Shown here: in pieces, positions 49,331-56,636 of the stretch
Numbering within the stretch: position 1 is the first letter of the stretch
Layout of the letters: each line of letters opens with the position of its first letter
IMG/VR virus record: IMGVR_UViG_3300023251_000001
Span: 1 to 64,000 of that record
Direction: 5' to 3' (one strand)
DNA length: 64,000 nucleotides
Origin: a virus
Made by a program: the position numbers and the translations under genes
The notes under the pieces: generated by a model
Told to the model about the DNA's origin: nothing
Seen by the model: the letters and a program-made list of their open reading frames with translations, nothing else
The model's database searches: none

Positions 49331-49358
49331 TATAATCTGCATCATCCTACTCATTATG
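49331..49358 (+). promoter_or_regulatory. Junction -10 box and cassette 2 left end (E2R)
   Basis: TATAAT (49331-49336), one base, then the 21-base end repeat (49338-49358). Inverted match of 50171-50191 (20 of 21, one A-C). Confidence 0.8.
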
Positions 49359-49395
49359 CTTAAGAACTGCAGCAATTGCTGCAAAAAGGAGCAAA

Positions 49396-50148
49396 ATGAG
49401 TACAAGATGCCAAGTTCAACTAGTTTTTGAAGGAAATGATTGGAATACCGGCGAAGCCAAGACATTCTGGGATAAATCCATTGTTTTGTATCATCATTGT
49501 GATGGTTACCCAGAAAACATGATACCTGTGCTGATTAGAGCATATGGTAGTGGAATGGCTGGTATTGTAGGAGATTACCTCAGCTATCATGAGGATCTAA
49601 GTGGATTCAGCGGACACTACTATGATTCATTGTTTAGTAGTGCAAAAGCGGTGAATTACATAGTTGCTGCTGATCCTAAGCATTTTGAAATAGAACCTAA
49701 TGGTTGTAGGGAGTTTCTGCATGGAGATATTGAATTCTTTTATAGAGTATTCATTTCTCCTACAAAGTGGGAGATTCAAGTATTTACCCCTGATAACCGC
49801 AAAGATTTCTGGGAAACTGCTTCAATCCACTCGCTTGTAGCAATTACTCCTAGAATGTCCTTAAAGCTAGCAGCCCAATGGGTCGTGAATACGCTAGGAC
49901 AGAAGCTAATGGTTTCTCCTATAAAGAAGGCGAAACCAGCAGTTTCTCCTACAAATGATGCACTTCTCACAGAAAACTATATGATTGCATATGCTTCAGT
50001 GGATTTCGGTGAAGATGGTTCAATCATGTTTGAAACAAGGGAAGAAGCGGATGTTTGGATAGAAGAACATAAAAGCGAAGTGCTTTTCGCTGATTTGTAC
50101 GTAAGAGATTGGAAACACATTGTTTGGATCAGACCTACAGTGAAGTAA
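49396..50148 (+). CDS. MSTR-type protein with C-terminal family C domain, cassette 2
   Basis: 250 residues. MSTRCQVQL and LYHHCDGYPENM belong to a phage family with this N-terminus, of unknown role. The last ~60 residues (FETREEADVWIEEHKSEVLFADLYVRDW) repeat the family C fold. This is a fusion of two modules. AAAGGAGCAAA precedes the ATG. Confidence 0.72.
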   Translation: MSTRCQVQLVFEGNDWNTGEAKTFWDKSIVLYHHCDGYPENMIPVLIRAYGSGMAGIVGDYLSYHEDLSGFSGHYYDSLFSSAKAVNYIVAADPKHFEIEPNGCREFLHGDIEFFYRVFISPTKWEIQVFTPDNRKDFWETASIHSLVAITPRMSLKLAAQWVVNTLGQKLMVSPIKKAKPAVSPTNDALLTENYMIAYASVDFGEDGSIMFETREEADVWIEEHKSEVLFADLYVRDWKHIVWIRPTVK

Positions 50149-50170
50149 GCACAACCTGAGCAAAGTATAG

Positions 50171-50191
50171 CATAATGAGTAGAATGATGCA
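50171..50191 (+). repeat. Cassette 2 right end (E3L)
   Basis: CATAATGAGTAGAATGATGC..., inverted match of 49338-49358. Confidence 0.8.
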
Positions 50192-50209
50192 TTTTATAGG
50201 CAAATACCT

Positions 50210-50238
50210 TACAACCTGCATAATCCTGCCAATTACCA
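50210..50238 (+). promoter_or_regulatory. Junction -10-like box and cassette 3 left end (E3R)
   Basis: TACAAC (50210-50215), one base, then a 22-base end repeat (50217-50238), inverted match of 50720-50741 (20 pairs, one G-U, one A-C). Confidence 0.72.
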
Positions 50239-50252
50239 ACAGGAGTTGCGAT

Positions 50253-50699
50253 ATGTTGATAGCACATCCTACAACTGAAGATCATTACAGGAAATATGCT
50301 GAACTTGCAGAGCTTACCGGATTTACCCCTACATCTCATCATCCTATGGGAGAATATGAGTATCTTCTGGAGAAATACCTAGAAGATCATCTACTCAACA
50401 ATATTCCATTGAAAGAATGGGATTCATGGGGAGTTTGGCTACAATGTAGCACAAAACGCCTAAGTACAGCAGAACTGTGCTGCTTAGGCAAACACCTAGT
50501 CATTTACCGTGTTTTAGGTGCATTTCCCATCTTTTACAAGAGAATTCATGGGAATTGTCTAACAACTACTGGATTCATAGAGCTTTCAAGGATTTCTCAG
50601 AGAGTATATGAGGATCTGGACAAGAATCAGGAAAAGTATGAAGTTTGGGCAGAACAGACTAGAAACCGCTTTATTGAAGCGAATGTTAAGATAGTCTAG
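50253..50699 (+). CDS. Unknown 148-residue protein, cassette 3
   Basis: MLIAHPTTEDHYRKYAELAEL..., helical, with a Cys pair (ELCCLGKHLVIYRVL) and a long C-terminal helix. ACAGGAGTTGCGAT precedes the ATG. Confidence 0.7.
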   Translation: MLIAHPTTEDHYRKYAELAELTGFTPTSHHPMGEYEYLLEKYLEDHLLNNIPLKEWDSWGVWLQCSTKRLSTAELCCLGKHLVIYRVLGAFPIFYKRIHGNCLTTTGFIELSRISQRVYEDLDKNQEKYEVWAEQTRNRFIEANVKIV

Positions 50700-50719
50700 C
50701 TTTAACTGTTACAAAAAGC

Positions 50720-50741
50720 TGGTAGTTGGCAGAATTATGCA
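50720..50741 (+). repeat. Cassette 3 right end (E4L)
   Basis: TGGTAGTTGGCAGAATTATG..., inverted match of 50217-50238. Confidence 0.75.
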
Positions 50742-50786
50742 GATTGTAAGGGCAATACACATCTTACCACAGATTGAAGGAGAATT

Positions 50787-51023
50787 ATGTACAAGTCAAT
50801 CGAATTGGTGATTTCCTTAGAGAATGATGCATTTAATGCAAACTTCTCGGATGTTCGCAGTGAAATGAGTGGAATGTGTGAGAGAATCATAGATTACACT
50901 GAAACTGCGGCAATGTTAGGGACTGATGGTGAAAGATGCTGGCCTATAGTAGATTCCAATGGAATTGAGGTAGGTTACATCAAAACTGTTGATCTTAAGG
51001 AGGAACCCACATGTTCTTACTAA
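50787..51023 (+). CDS. Unknown 78-residue protein
   Basis: MYKSIELVISLENDAFNANF..., alpha/beta. GAAGGAGAATT upstream. First gene of the last rightward group. Confidence 0.68.
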   Translation: MYKSIELVISLENDAFNANFSDVRSEMSGMCERIIDYTETAAMLGTDGERCWPIVDSNGIEVGYIKTVDLKEEPTCSY

Positions 51024-51232
51024 TCTTCCGATTTGTCGGTGAAACTGCGTGGAATTACAGAGAAGTTGATGAGATATATGAAGAACAGCAACTTCTTATT
51101 CATTACTCGCGGATTGCAGGGAAAGTTATTGAAGAATCCCAGCGTCTAGGAGGAAATGATGAAATCTGTGCATTCTTAGGAGTAGATGTGGAAAGTACTG
51201 AGATTAAGCATGAAAAGGTGGTATGGTCATGA
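51011..51232 (+). CDS. Unknown 73-residue helical protein
   Basis: Overlaps the previous gene by 13 bases. AAGGAGGAACCCAC serves as ribosome site. VDEIYEEQQLLIHYSRIAGKVI is a long helix. Confidence 0.66.
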   Translation: MFLLIFRFVGETAWNYREVDEIYEEQQLLIHYSRIAGKVIEESQRLGGNDEICAFLGVDVESTEIKHEKVVWS

Positions 51233-51549
51233 AAATGCCTGAATCCATAGTGAATAAACTACATCCTGCTAGATTTAGCGAGATGTCACCTAAAATGGCT
51301 GCATTTGTGGGGTTTATATGCGATGTTGCTTATACTGACCCAAAAATCACAAGTGTTAGCGTAACATCAGATGGTTTCCTACTTTGTCAGAGAAATCATG
51401 ATGTTTGGCATAGTTCATTTGAAGGTTCCTATCTTGACCTAGAAAACAATATGTTGCGCTTGTTTGATGCAGCTTTGCTGACAGATGACGAGCAATACAC
51501 GGCTTCTAGTGTAATGAGAGGAAAAATCACAGATTGGAGGATAAATTAG
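51229..51549 (+). CDS. Unknown 106-residue protein
   Basis: ATG at 51229 overlaps the upstream stop (ATGA). Contains ITSVSVTSDGFLLCQRNHDVW, a small beta hairpin domain. Its TAG overlaps the next GTG (TAGTG). Confidence 0.68.
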   Translation: MKMPESIVNKLHPARFSEMSPKMAAFVGFICDVAYTDPKITSVSVTSDGFLLCQRNHDVWHSSFEGSYLDLENNMLRLFDAALLTDDEQYTASSVMRGKITDWRIN

Positions 51550-52169
51550 TGACACATGTTAAAATCTCGGAGAAAAACAGCAAGTTAGGTCGAATTGCCA
51601 ATATTTCGGTAGTTCCTGTTGAAAGCTGCCCAAACTCAGGGTTTTGTCATGAGTTGTGCTATGCTCGACCTATTTATAATAGGTTTCCTCATACTAAAGC
51701 AGCTTGGGATAGGAACTGGGAGATGTTCAAACAATCTCCTAGAACCTATCGGGATTCCATCATTTATATGCTAAATCATGGAAAGCTCGGCACTTCTGGG
51801 CTTTTCAGGTGGCATGTAGGAGGAGATATTCCAAACCAGGAGTATCTAGGCATTATGGCTGAAATTGCTGAGTCTTTCCCAGAAACTGAGTTTATGGCCT
51901 TCACTAAGGCATATTCTCTTGACTTCTGTGGAGTTCCAAGTAACTTCCATACAATCATGTCTGCTTGGGCAGGAATGCCCATAAACACTGACTTTCCAAT
52001 AGCTTATGTGAAAGAATTGGATAATCGGTGGGAAGATCATGAGATTGTTTATGATTGTGCAGGAGATTGCAGAAGTTGCCGAAAGTGCTGGGAAGCTGAG
52101 AAAGGTTCAGCTATTACCTTGCATTTACATGGAACTAAGGCAAAATCAATACTTTCCGCATTAAACTAG
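51549..52169 (+). CDS. GP88-family phage protein
   Basis: 206 residues from a GTG at 51549 (GGAGGATAAATTA upstream). NSKLGRIANISVVPVESCPNS, CHELCYARPIYNRFP, AAWDRNWEMFK and FRWHVGGDIPNQEYL are the hallmarks of the GP88 family. Cys clusters at both ends (including CRSCRKCW) suggest a metal or Fe-S site. The biochemical role is unknown to me. Confidence 0.82.
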   Translation: MTHVKISEKNSKLGRIANISVVPVESCPNSGFCHELCYARPIYNRFPHTKAAWDRNWEMFKQSPRTYRDSIIYMLNHGKLGTSGLFRWHVGGDIPNQEYLGIMAEIAESFPETEFMAFTKAYSLDFCGVPSNFHTIMSAWAGMPINTDFPIAYVKELDNRWEDHEIVYDCAGDCRSCRKCWEAEKGSAITLHLHGTKAKSILSALN

Positions 52170-52177
52170 GAGGAAAC

Positions 52178-52402
52178 ATGTACACACACGTAAACTTCCC
52201 AACAAAGAAGAGTTTGAAGCAGGCTGTAGCAGCTTTCAATGAAACCGGTGAGAATCCAGTTACTTTCTATCAACCTGGGCCATTTGGAGGTAAAGAAACT
52301 CAAAATGGGTCATTTTGCGTAGAAGGTCCGCATTATCCACAACCTCACCGGTTTTATGCTAGTTGTAGGGCGAAAGACGGTGTAATTGTGAAGGTGTCCT
52401 AG
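52178..52402 (+). CDS. Unknown 74-residue protein
   Basis: MYTHVNFPTKKSLKQAVAAF..., then a Gly/Pro/His-rich half. Ribosome site AGGAGGAAAC. Confidence 0.68.
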   Translation: MYTHVNFPTKKSLKQAVAAFNETGENPVTFYQPGPFGGKETQNGSFCVEGPHYPQPHRFYASCRAKDGVIVKVS

Positions 52403-52429
52403 ATTGACGTATCTTCTAGGAGGGTATAG

Positions 52430-52534
52430 TTGATTATCCGCAAAGGTCGGACAAAGACATGGGTTTCCCGCAAATCTCCGATAGAGTATGCAATTATCAG
52501 AGAACGTATGGGAATCCCCACAAGATGGATGTAA
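52430..52534 (+). CDS. 34-residue basic peptide (TTG start)
   Basis: TTG at 52430 after AGGAGGGTATAG. IIRKGRTKTWVSRKSPIEY is strongly basic. The terminator stem begins 15 bases after the stop. Confidence 0.5.
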   Translation: MIIRKGRTKTWVSRKSPIEYAIIRERMGIPTRWM

Positions 52535-52548
52535 GTTAGCACATTTGA

Positions 52549-52585
52549 GGGTAAGTCACCTGAAACTAGGTGGCTTGCCCTTTTT
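52549..52585 (+). terminator. Intrinsic terminator of the rightward group
   Basis: A 13-bp stem (GGGTAAGTCACCT/AGGTGGCTTGCCC, two G-U), 6-base loop and TTTTT. Confidence 0.93.
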
Positions 52586-52607
52586 CTATGCCTTCCTGAT
52601 CTATTTG

Positions 52608-52650
52608 AATATGTTCTAGGAGAAGCTATGATCTTCTCATAGAATATGTT
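52608..52650. repeat. 18-bp near-perfect inverted repeat
   Basis: Arms 52608-52625 and 52633-52650 pair at 17 of 18 positions (two G-U) around a 7-base loop. No T-run on either strand. Confidence 0.75.
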
Positions 52651-52680
52651 AGACTTAAGCATAATCTATTTCAATCTGTG

Positions 52681-52873
52681 GTAACATGTTGTAACATGAG
52701 ATGATGTAACATAGGATCACATGTCAGGATATGACAGGCGAAAATATGTTGGAATAAAAAATCCTGGGCGAAAATATACTTCAAGTGAAGTCAAGCGAAT
52801 TCGGGCGAAACTAGGCAAGCGAAAATTAGGCGAAAATCTCAAGCGAATTTAGCCAAGCGAATCCTGGGCGAAA
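52681..52873. repeat. Direct-repeat array: 3 x GTAACAT and 9 x GCGAA
   Basis: GTAACAT occurs at 52681, 52691 and 52706. Nine copies of (A/G)GCGAA(A/T) begin near 52737, 52767, 52793, 52803, 52817, 52828, 52840, 52855 and 52867, many about one helical turn apart. The array ends 3 bases before the small-terminase-like stop and could be a packaging site or origin. Confidence 0.75.
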
Positions 52874-52876
52874 AAC

Positions 52877-53359
52877 TTATTGCGGCTTCGCTCTGCTCAA
52901 TAACTCCACCAAATTATAATTGGTCAAATTCTCCGTAGGTCCACCTTGCAGCAATGACATCGTCTTCAGTATACGATCAAGACTGTTAGTCAAAGTACTC
53001 AACACATCCAATATCTTAGCTGAGTTGATGCTGTTGATATCATCGGCAAATCCTTGACTCAAAATTCTGATGGAGATTTTCAAAATAGTGTCGATCAAAA
53101 TCTTAGCGCTCATTTGAGCCGAACTCACTAAGTCTAACTCTCCAACTATCTGTTCCGTTAGTTGATTCTCGAACTGCTTGTCCGACAACCTATCTTGTAT
53201 TGCTGCCCTCTTATCGACCCACCCCATCTTTCTGCCATGATGCGCTACTGTCTCTGGCTTTACGCCCAGTTCCCTAGCAATCGCTGAATAAGACTTCTTA
53301 GGACTCGCATAAACGTATGTTCTTTCTACTGCTGTCCAGTCTGCTTTTGATTTTGGCAT
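52877..53359 (-). CDS. Probable terminase small subunit (HTH plus oligomerisation domain)
   Basis: 160 residues. N-terminal HTH (YSAIARELGVKPETVAHHGRKMGW, about 24-47) preceded by WTAVERTYVYAS. A helical oligomerisation region and a C-terminal acidic tail follow. This is the small-terminase layout, with the repeat array next to it as a possible binding site. It lies 34 kb from the large subunit, so the assignment is not firm. Confidence 0.6.
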   Translation of the reverse strand: MPKSKADWTAVERTYVYASPKKSYSAIARELGVKPETVAHHGRKMGWVDKRAAIQDRLSDKQFENQLTEQIVGELDLVSSAQMSAKILIDTILKISIRILSQGFADDINSINSAKILDVLSTLTNSLDRILKTMSLLQGGPTENLTNYNLVELLSRAKPQ

Positions 53360-53446
53360 TTCATTACCTCCTCTTACTTATCCTTTTCGGGACAAATGTC
53401 CACACAAATTTAGACAAATGGCTTGAACATCTCAAGTTTTTCGAGT

Positions 53447-53504
53447 ATGATCTGGAAGTATCCGGAAGTTAACAAGCTTCCGAATAGTTCCTGATACTTC
53501 CAGA
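53447..53504. repeat. Nested perfect inverted repeat (possible cruciform)
   Basis: GATCTGGAAGTATC (53447-53460) pairs perfectly with 53491-53504. Inside, CGGAAG/CTTCCG (53461-53480) forms a second hairpin. It sits in the divergent region between the small-terminase-like gene and the rightward genes, followed by TTGACA (53506). Confidence 0.8.
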
Positions 53505-53563
53505 TCCTTGACAATTTAACTGACACAGGCCGCTCGGTAAAGTTCCGAGCAAAGGAGACTACT

Positions 53564-53677
53564 ATGGCATCAGATGAAATCACGACCGTTCTTGAGAACT
53601 CATGTGGTTACGTATACGCTATCATTGGAGGAGTTACGTACTACTGGGTACACGAAGATCATTACGTTGACTACTAG
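53564..53677 (+). CDS. 37-residue acidic peptide
   Basis: MASDEITTVLENSCGYVYAI..., start after AAAGGAGACTACT. A leader hairpin GCTCGG/CCGAGC is at 53532-53550. Confidence 0.55.
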   Translation: MASDEITTVLENSCGYVYAIIGGVTYYWVHEDHYVDY

Positions 53678-53686
53678 GAGGCAATA

Positions 53687-53869
53687 ATGGCATTCAAGCC
53701 GAACACTGAACCAGAGAATGTGGAAGAACGGAGAGCATCTATCAGGGCATTCCATAAGCATGCTGATTCACTTGGCAAGGAAGATCTTCGTAAGCTTGTC
53801 ACTCGACTCGCTGACAATCTGACACCGGAGACACTAGATATCATCATAGGAGGCCAGAATGAAAATTAG
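53687..53869 (+). CDS. Unknown 60-residue helical protein
   Basis: ERRASIRAFHKHADSLGKEDLRKLV is a helical segment. Start follows AGGAGGCAATA. Overlaps the next gene by 11 bases. Confidence 0.66.
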   Translation: MAFKPNTEPENVEERRASIRAFHKHADSLGKEDLRKLVTRLADNLTPETLDIIIGGQNEN

Positions 53870-54080
53870 CATTGGCAATAACATTGTGATTGCTAGATTC
53901 GGGAATAAGCGTGGTCTGTTGCCACGTTTCGAAAGATATAAAAATGATCCGTTCGTAGATGGTTGGACTCTTAGGTTGGGAGGAACTGTCATCGACTATT
54001 CTCCTAGTGGATTCGGGAGGGTCGGCAGTGTAATTGACATGGACGAGATTAAGCTTTCGCCGTGGTGGAAGAAATGGTAA
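53859..54080 (+). CDS. Unknown 73-residue protein
   Basis: MKISIGNNIVIARFGNKRGL..., beta-rich, ending LSPWWKKW. Ribosome site AGGAGGCCAGA. Confidence 0.66.
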   Translation: MKISIGNNIVIARFGNKRGLLPRFERYKNDPFVDGWTLRLGGTVIDYSPSGFGRVGSVIDMDEIKLSPWWKKW

Positions 54081-54301
54081 TCAATTGGTGTCTAACGTGG
54101 CTTCCACATTTGATGGTAGCTGCGTTAGCTTCCAGAGTTTTAATGTGGATCGTTCTTAAGTTGCGGCAAAATAACATTACTGCTATACTTATGGTATTGC
54201 TTGGCTCTGTGTGCTTATTTACATGGGCTGCGTCGGTAATTGGCTTAGGTGCGTTCTTATGGCTGGCTGGTGATGCATGCAGATCAGTCTTATCTTATTA
54301 G
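54074..54301 (+). CDS. Small membrane protein
   Basis: 75 residues with two or three hydrophobic helices (HLMVAALASRVLMWIVL, ILMVLLGSVCLFTWAASVIG). The ATG overlaps the upstream stop (ATGGTAA). Confidence 0.62.
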   Translation: MVINWCLTWLPHLMVAALASRVLMWIVLKLRQNNITAILMVLLGSVCLFTWAASVIGLGAFLWLAGDACRSVLSY

Positions 54302-54309
54302 GAGGCAAC

Positions 54310-54552
54310 ATGACTAGACTAGTACTGAACAGGTTTCCAGATAATACAATTGTTCGAAATGGCCTTGGTTGCTACATTGCTGACGTCTTCTGGAGTGTTT
54401 CGAAAAGCAGTTGGGTTCACGACGATCTGAGAGGAGGACAAACCAGTTTTGGTATCAGGAAGAAGGCTGAACTCGATACGATTCCAGACGGCATCAAGTT
54501 CAAAGTGATTAACCGAAAAAGGAGAGCAGTATGCAGAACTTCGAGGCGATAA
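54310..54552 (+). CDS. Unknown 80-residue protein
   Basis: ATG at 54310 after TAGGAGGCAAC. LNRFPDNTIVRNGLGCYIADV, basic C-terminus. Overlaps the next gene by 22 bases. Confidence 0.65.
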   Translation: MTRLVLNRFPDNTIVRNGLGCYIADVFWSVSKSSWVHDDLRGGQTSFGIRKKAELDTIPDGIKFKVINRKRRAVCRTSRR

Positions 54553-54848
54553 GGGGAGAGGTTGAATCTGAGATTGGTAGATTAGTACCAGTTTTCGTCG
54601 ATGCTAAGTATGAGAAGTTGATACTATTGGCTCATCAAGCCGGTGGGCCTTTCAGAGTACAGTTACTGCCTATACTGTTGGCTAATGTAGTTGCAGCACA
54701 GTCAGCACTGGCTATCCAACTAAGCGCAATGGGGAACGCAATCGGAATAGACATGGCTCAATTCAAAACAAACCAATTGCCAATCGAAGAGAAGTTGAGA
54801 GGCTTCATGAGCAAACTTTCTGAGGAGGATAAAGATGCAACAGCCTAA
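54531..54848 (+). CDS. Unknown 105-residue helical protein
   Basis: MQNFEAIRGEVESEIGRLVP..., then an Ala/Leu-rich helix pair (LLANVVAAQSALAIQLSAMG). AAAGGAGAGCAGT upstream. Confidence 0.66.
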   Translation: MQNFEAIRGEVESEIGRLVPVFVDAKYEKLILLAHQAGGPFRVQLLPILLANVVAAQSALAIQLSAMGNAIGIDMAQFKTNQLPIEEKLRGFMSKLSEEDKDATA

Positions 54849-55071
54849 CATAGTTAAGAGATATGAATTCGCTGAAGGACCATTGCCGTGGGGATACCTT
54901 AAATACGTTTCGTTCGACGTGGACGGAAACTGTTTCTACGAAAATGTAGACGGGAGCATAGACCCTGATACAACAGACGAAGGAAAGCAATACTGGACTG
55001 TGGCAATGGCAAATGATAACGTAGTAGACGGTATTTGGAAAAAGGTGGAGGTGGAGAATGTCAAAAGATAA
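54835..55071 (+). CDS. Tandem paralogue family D, copy 1
   Basis: 78 residues. VKRYEFAEGPLPWGYLKYVSFDVDGNCFYENVDGS aligns with the next two genes. GAGGATAAAG precedes the ATG. Successive starts are exactly 223 bases apart. Confidence 0.72.
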   Translation: MQQPNIVKRYEFAEGPLPWGYLKYVSFDVDGNCFYENVDGSIDPDTTDEGKQYWTVAMANDNVVDGIWKKVEVENVKR

Positions 55072-55297
55072 GGTAGCAACGCGCAAGTTCGAACATTTTA
55101 CAGGCGAGTGGGGCGCTGTTTCGCAGAACGTGAACCTCAAGTATGTCGTATTTATCGACGGTGAATGTTACTTTGAATATCATGACGGGCGCACTGTAAT
55201 CAAGCCAATGCTTCAATGGACTCTAGGAACAGCAGCATTTGCCGTCAAAGCAAAACAGTGGAAAGAAGTGGAGGTGGAAGATGGAAACAAAGGCTAA
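55058..55297 (+). CDS. Tandem paralogue family D, copy 2
   Basis: 79 residues: KVATRKFEHFTGEWGAV then LKYVVFIDGECYFEYHDGR. Overlaps copies 1 and 3. The ribosome site GTGGAGGTGGAG is inside copy 1. Confidence 0.74.
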   Translation: MSKDKVATRKFEHFTGEWGAVSQNVNLKYVVFIDGECYFEYHDGRTVIKPMLQWTLGTAAFAVKAKQWKEVEVEDGNKG

Positions 55298-55532
55298 GGT
55301 AGCAACGCGCAAGTTTGAGGATTTCACAGGCAAGTGGGGTGCTTACTCTACAGCAACTGGACTTAAGTACGTTGTCCTTGTCGATGGTGTCTGTTATTTC
55401 GAGTATAACGACGGGCGTATTGAGAAAGACGAAGACGATTCCTGCCCTGGATATAAATCTACTTGGACTACAGAAGAAGTGGAGTTTTGTATCGCAGCAA
55501 AAATATGGCGGGAGGTATTCGAATCAGAATGA
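55281..55532 (+). CDS. Tandem paralogue family D, copy 3
   Basis: 83 residues from 55281: KVATRKFEDFTGKWGAY then LKYVVLVDGVCYFEYNDGR, closest to copy 2. Ends just before the shared terminator. Confidence 0.74.
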   Translation: METKAKVATRKFEDFTGKWGAYSTATGLKYVVLVDGVCYFEYNDGRIEKDEDDSCPGYKSTWTTEEVEFCIAAKIWREVFESE

Positions 55533-55540
55533 ACAAAAGA

Positions 55541-55572
55541 AAAGCAGCGGGGATTTTACTCCTCGCTGCTTT
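55541..55572. terminator. Bidirectional hairpin between convergent genes
   Basis: A 13-bp stem (AAAGCAGCGGGGA/TCCTCGCTGCTTT, one G-U) with a TTTTAC loop. A- and T-rich arm ends allow termination from both sides. It overlaps the 3' end of the leftward gene. Confidence 0.75.
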
Positions 55573-55909
55573 CTGCACTCATATCAAGTGTCTCATTGAA
55601 CTCCATAGTTATATCTCTCGACCCATCATCCTCGGCAATCGATTCTAAGGCACCTGTAGTCCCATGGGTTAATGACCTTAGTAAACGAACCGCATCTATA
55701 CCAGCCACTCGGCTTACACGCCTCTTGAGCGGACCCTGAAGGTAACGTATCAATTGATTACGGTGTGTAAATCCCCATTCCCGTGCTAACTGTACCATCG
55801 AATCAGCTTCTATCAACTCGATAAGTTGGAATCTAAGAGCAGGAACCGCTTCCATTTTCTCCCAGAATAACTCTTTGTAGACTGCTTCATCAAATGAATT
55901 TGTCTTCAT
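55556..55909 (-). CDS. HTH protein, possible sigma region-4-like partner
   Basis: 117 residues from 55909. FQLIELIEADSMVQLAREWGFTHRNQLIRYL contains a helix-turn-helix. Acidic C-terminal tail. It overlaps the sigma-region-2-like gene by 20 bases, which suggests the two act together. Confidence 0.55.
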   Translation of the reverse strand: MKTNSFDEAVYKELFWEKMEAVPALRFQLIELIEADSMVQLAREWGFTHRNQLIRYLQGPLKRRVSRVAGIDAVRLLRSLTHGTTGALESIAEDDGSRDITMEFNETLDMSAESSEE

Positions 55910-56288
55910 CAAACATATTCTCCAGATCCTCAATCGTTGTTTCTTCACCAAACGCCTGAGTGAAAGGTATTTCTCTCTGTGAGTATGCTGGGTACAGTAG
56001 TTGTCTCCGTCGCCCAGCTGCATACTCTCCGCTTTTATGTCTCTTGATAAACTGTCTCGCAGTTTGTGTTATGAACGCATCAAGGCTACTGATTAACCCG
56101 TCGTCTAATTTACTGGTGAGGATTATTAGTATCTCTTGCACGATGTCATCTGCATCAGCTATTGAGCGAATGTGTGACCTTACAAAGTCGTCTAGAAATT
56201 CGATTGAGTAACCACATACCGCCTCGATGGCACTGTCATTGCCAGAGTTGGCTTCATTTAGTAATCGTTGACTAATCACTTTAATCAT
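55890..56288 (-). CDS. ECF-type sigma region-2-like protein
   Basis: 132 residues. IRSIADADDIVQEILIILTSKL and FITQTARQFIKRHK match sigma region 2 (core binding and -10 recognition). No region 4 follows in the same protein. It could redirect host RNA polymerase to late promoters. Confidence 0.62.
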   Translation of the reverse strand: MIKVISQRLLNEANSGNDSAIEAVCGYSIEFLDDFVRSHIRSIADADDIVQEILIILTSKLDDGLISSLDAFITQTARQFIKRHKSGEYAAGRRRQLLYPAYSQREIPFTQAFGEETTIEDLENMFDEDKFI

Positions 56289-56485
56289 CTTACCCGTGGA
56301 GTCGAATTAGACTTAGTGAATCCACGGCCTTTGTATTTTCTACTGAAGTGAGGTGGCAATACACGCAAGAAAGATTTCTTGCATTCAGGACACCTTATCT
56401 TCGTTATATCGCCAGATTCTAAACTAGTAACCGTTGTTTCTTCATGATCACATTTCTCGCACTTAATCCTTCGTCGTCGTTCCAT
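56285..56485 (-). CDS. 66-residue zinc-ribbon protein
   Basis: CEKCDHEETTV and CPECKKSFLRV form one zinc site, flanked by basic residues (MERRRRIK, RKYKGRGFTK). AAAGGACAAC precedes the ATG at 56485. Likely nucleic-acid binding. Confidence 0.72.
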   Translation of the reverse strand: MERRRRIKCEKCDHEETTVTSLESGDITKIRCPECKKSFLRVLPPHFSRKYKGRGFTKSNSTPRVR

Positions 56486-56636
56486 GTTGTCCTTTCGGCT
56501 TGAGGAAACCATCGCTACATTTCCAGCATTTAGTCTTACCTACCTTCTTAGCGTATGACGAACTTACCTCTGAGATAGCACCACACTTATTACATACTAG
56601 CGTGACATTAGTAAACAGTTTGGGCTTCTTAGCCAT
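56463..56636 (-). CDS. 57-residue zinc-ribbon protein
   Basis: CNKCGAISEV and CWKCSDGFLKP with a Lys-rich surround. GAGGTGCTAA upstream. Overlaps the neighbouring zinc-ribbon gene by 23 bases. Confidence 0.66.
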   Translation of the reverse strand: MAKKPKLFTNVTLVCNKCGAISEVSSSYAKKVGKTKCWKCSDGFLKPKGQHGTTTKD

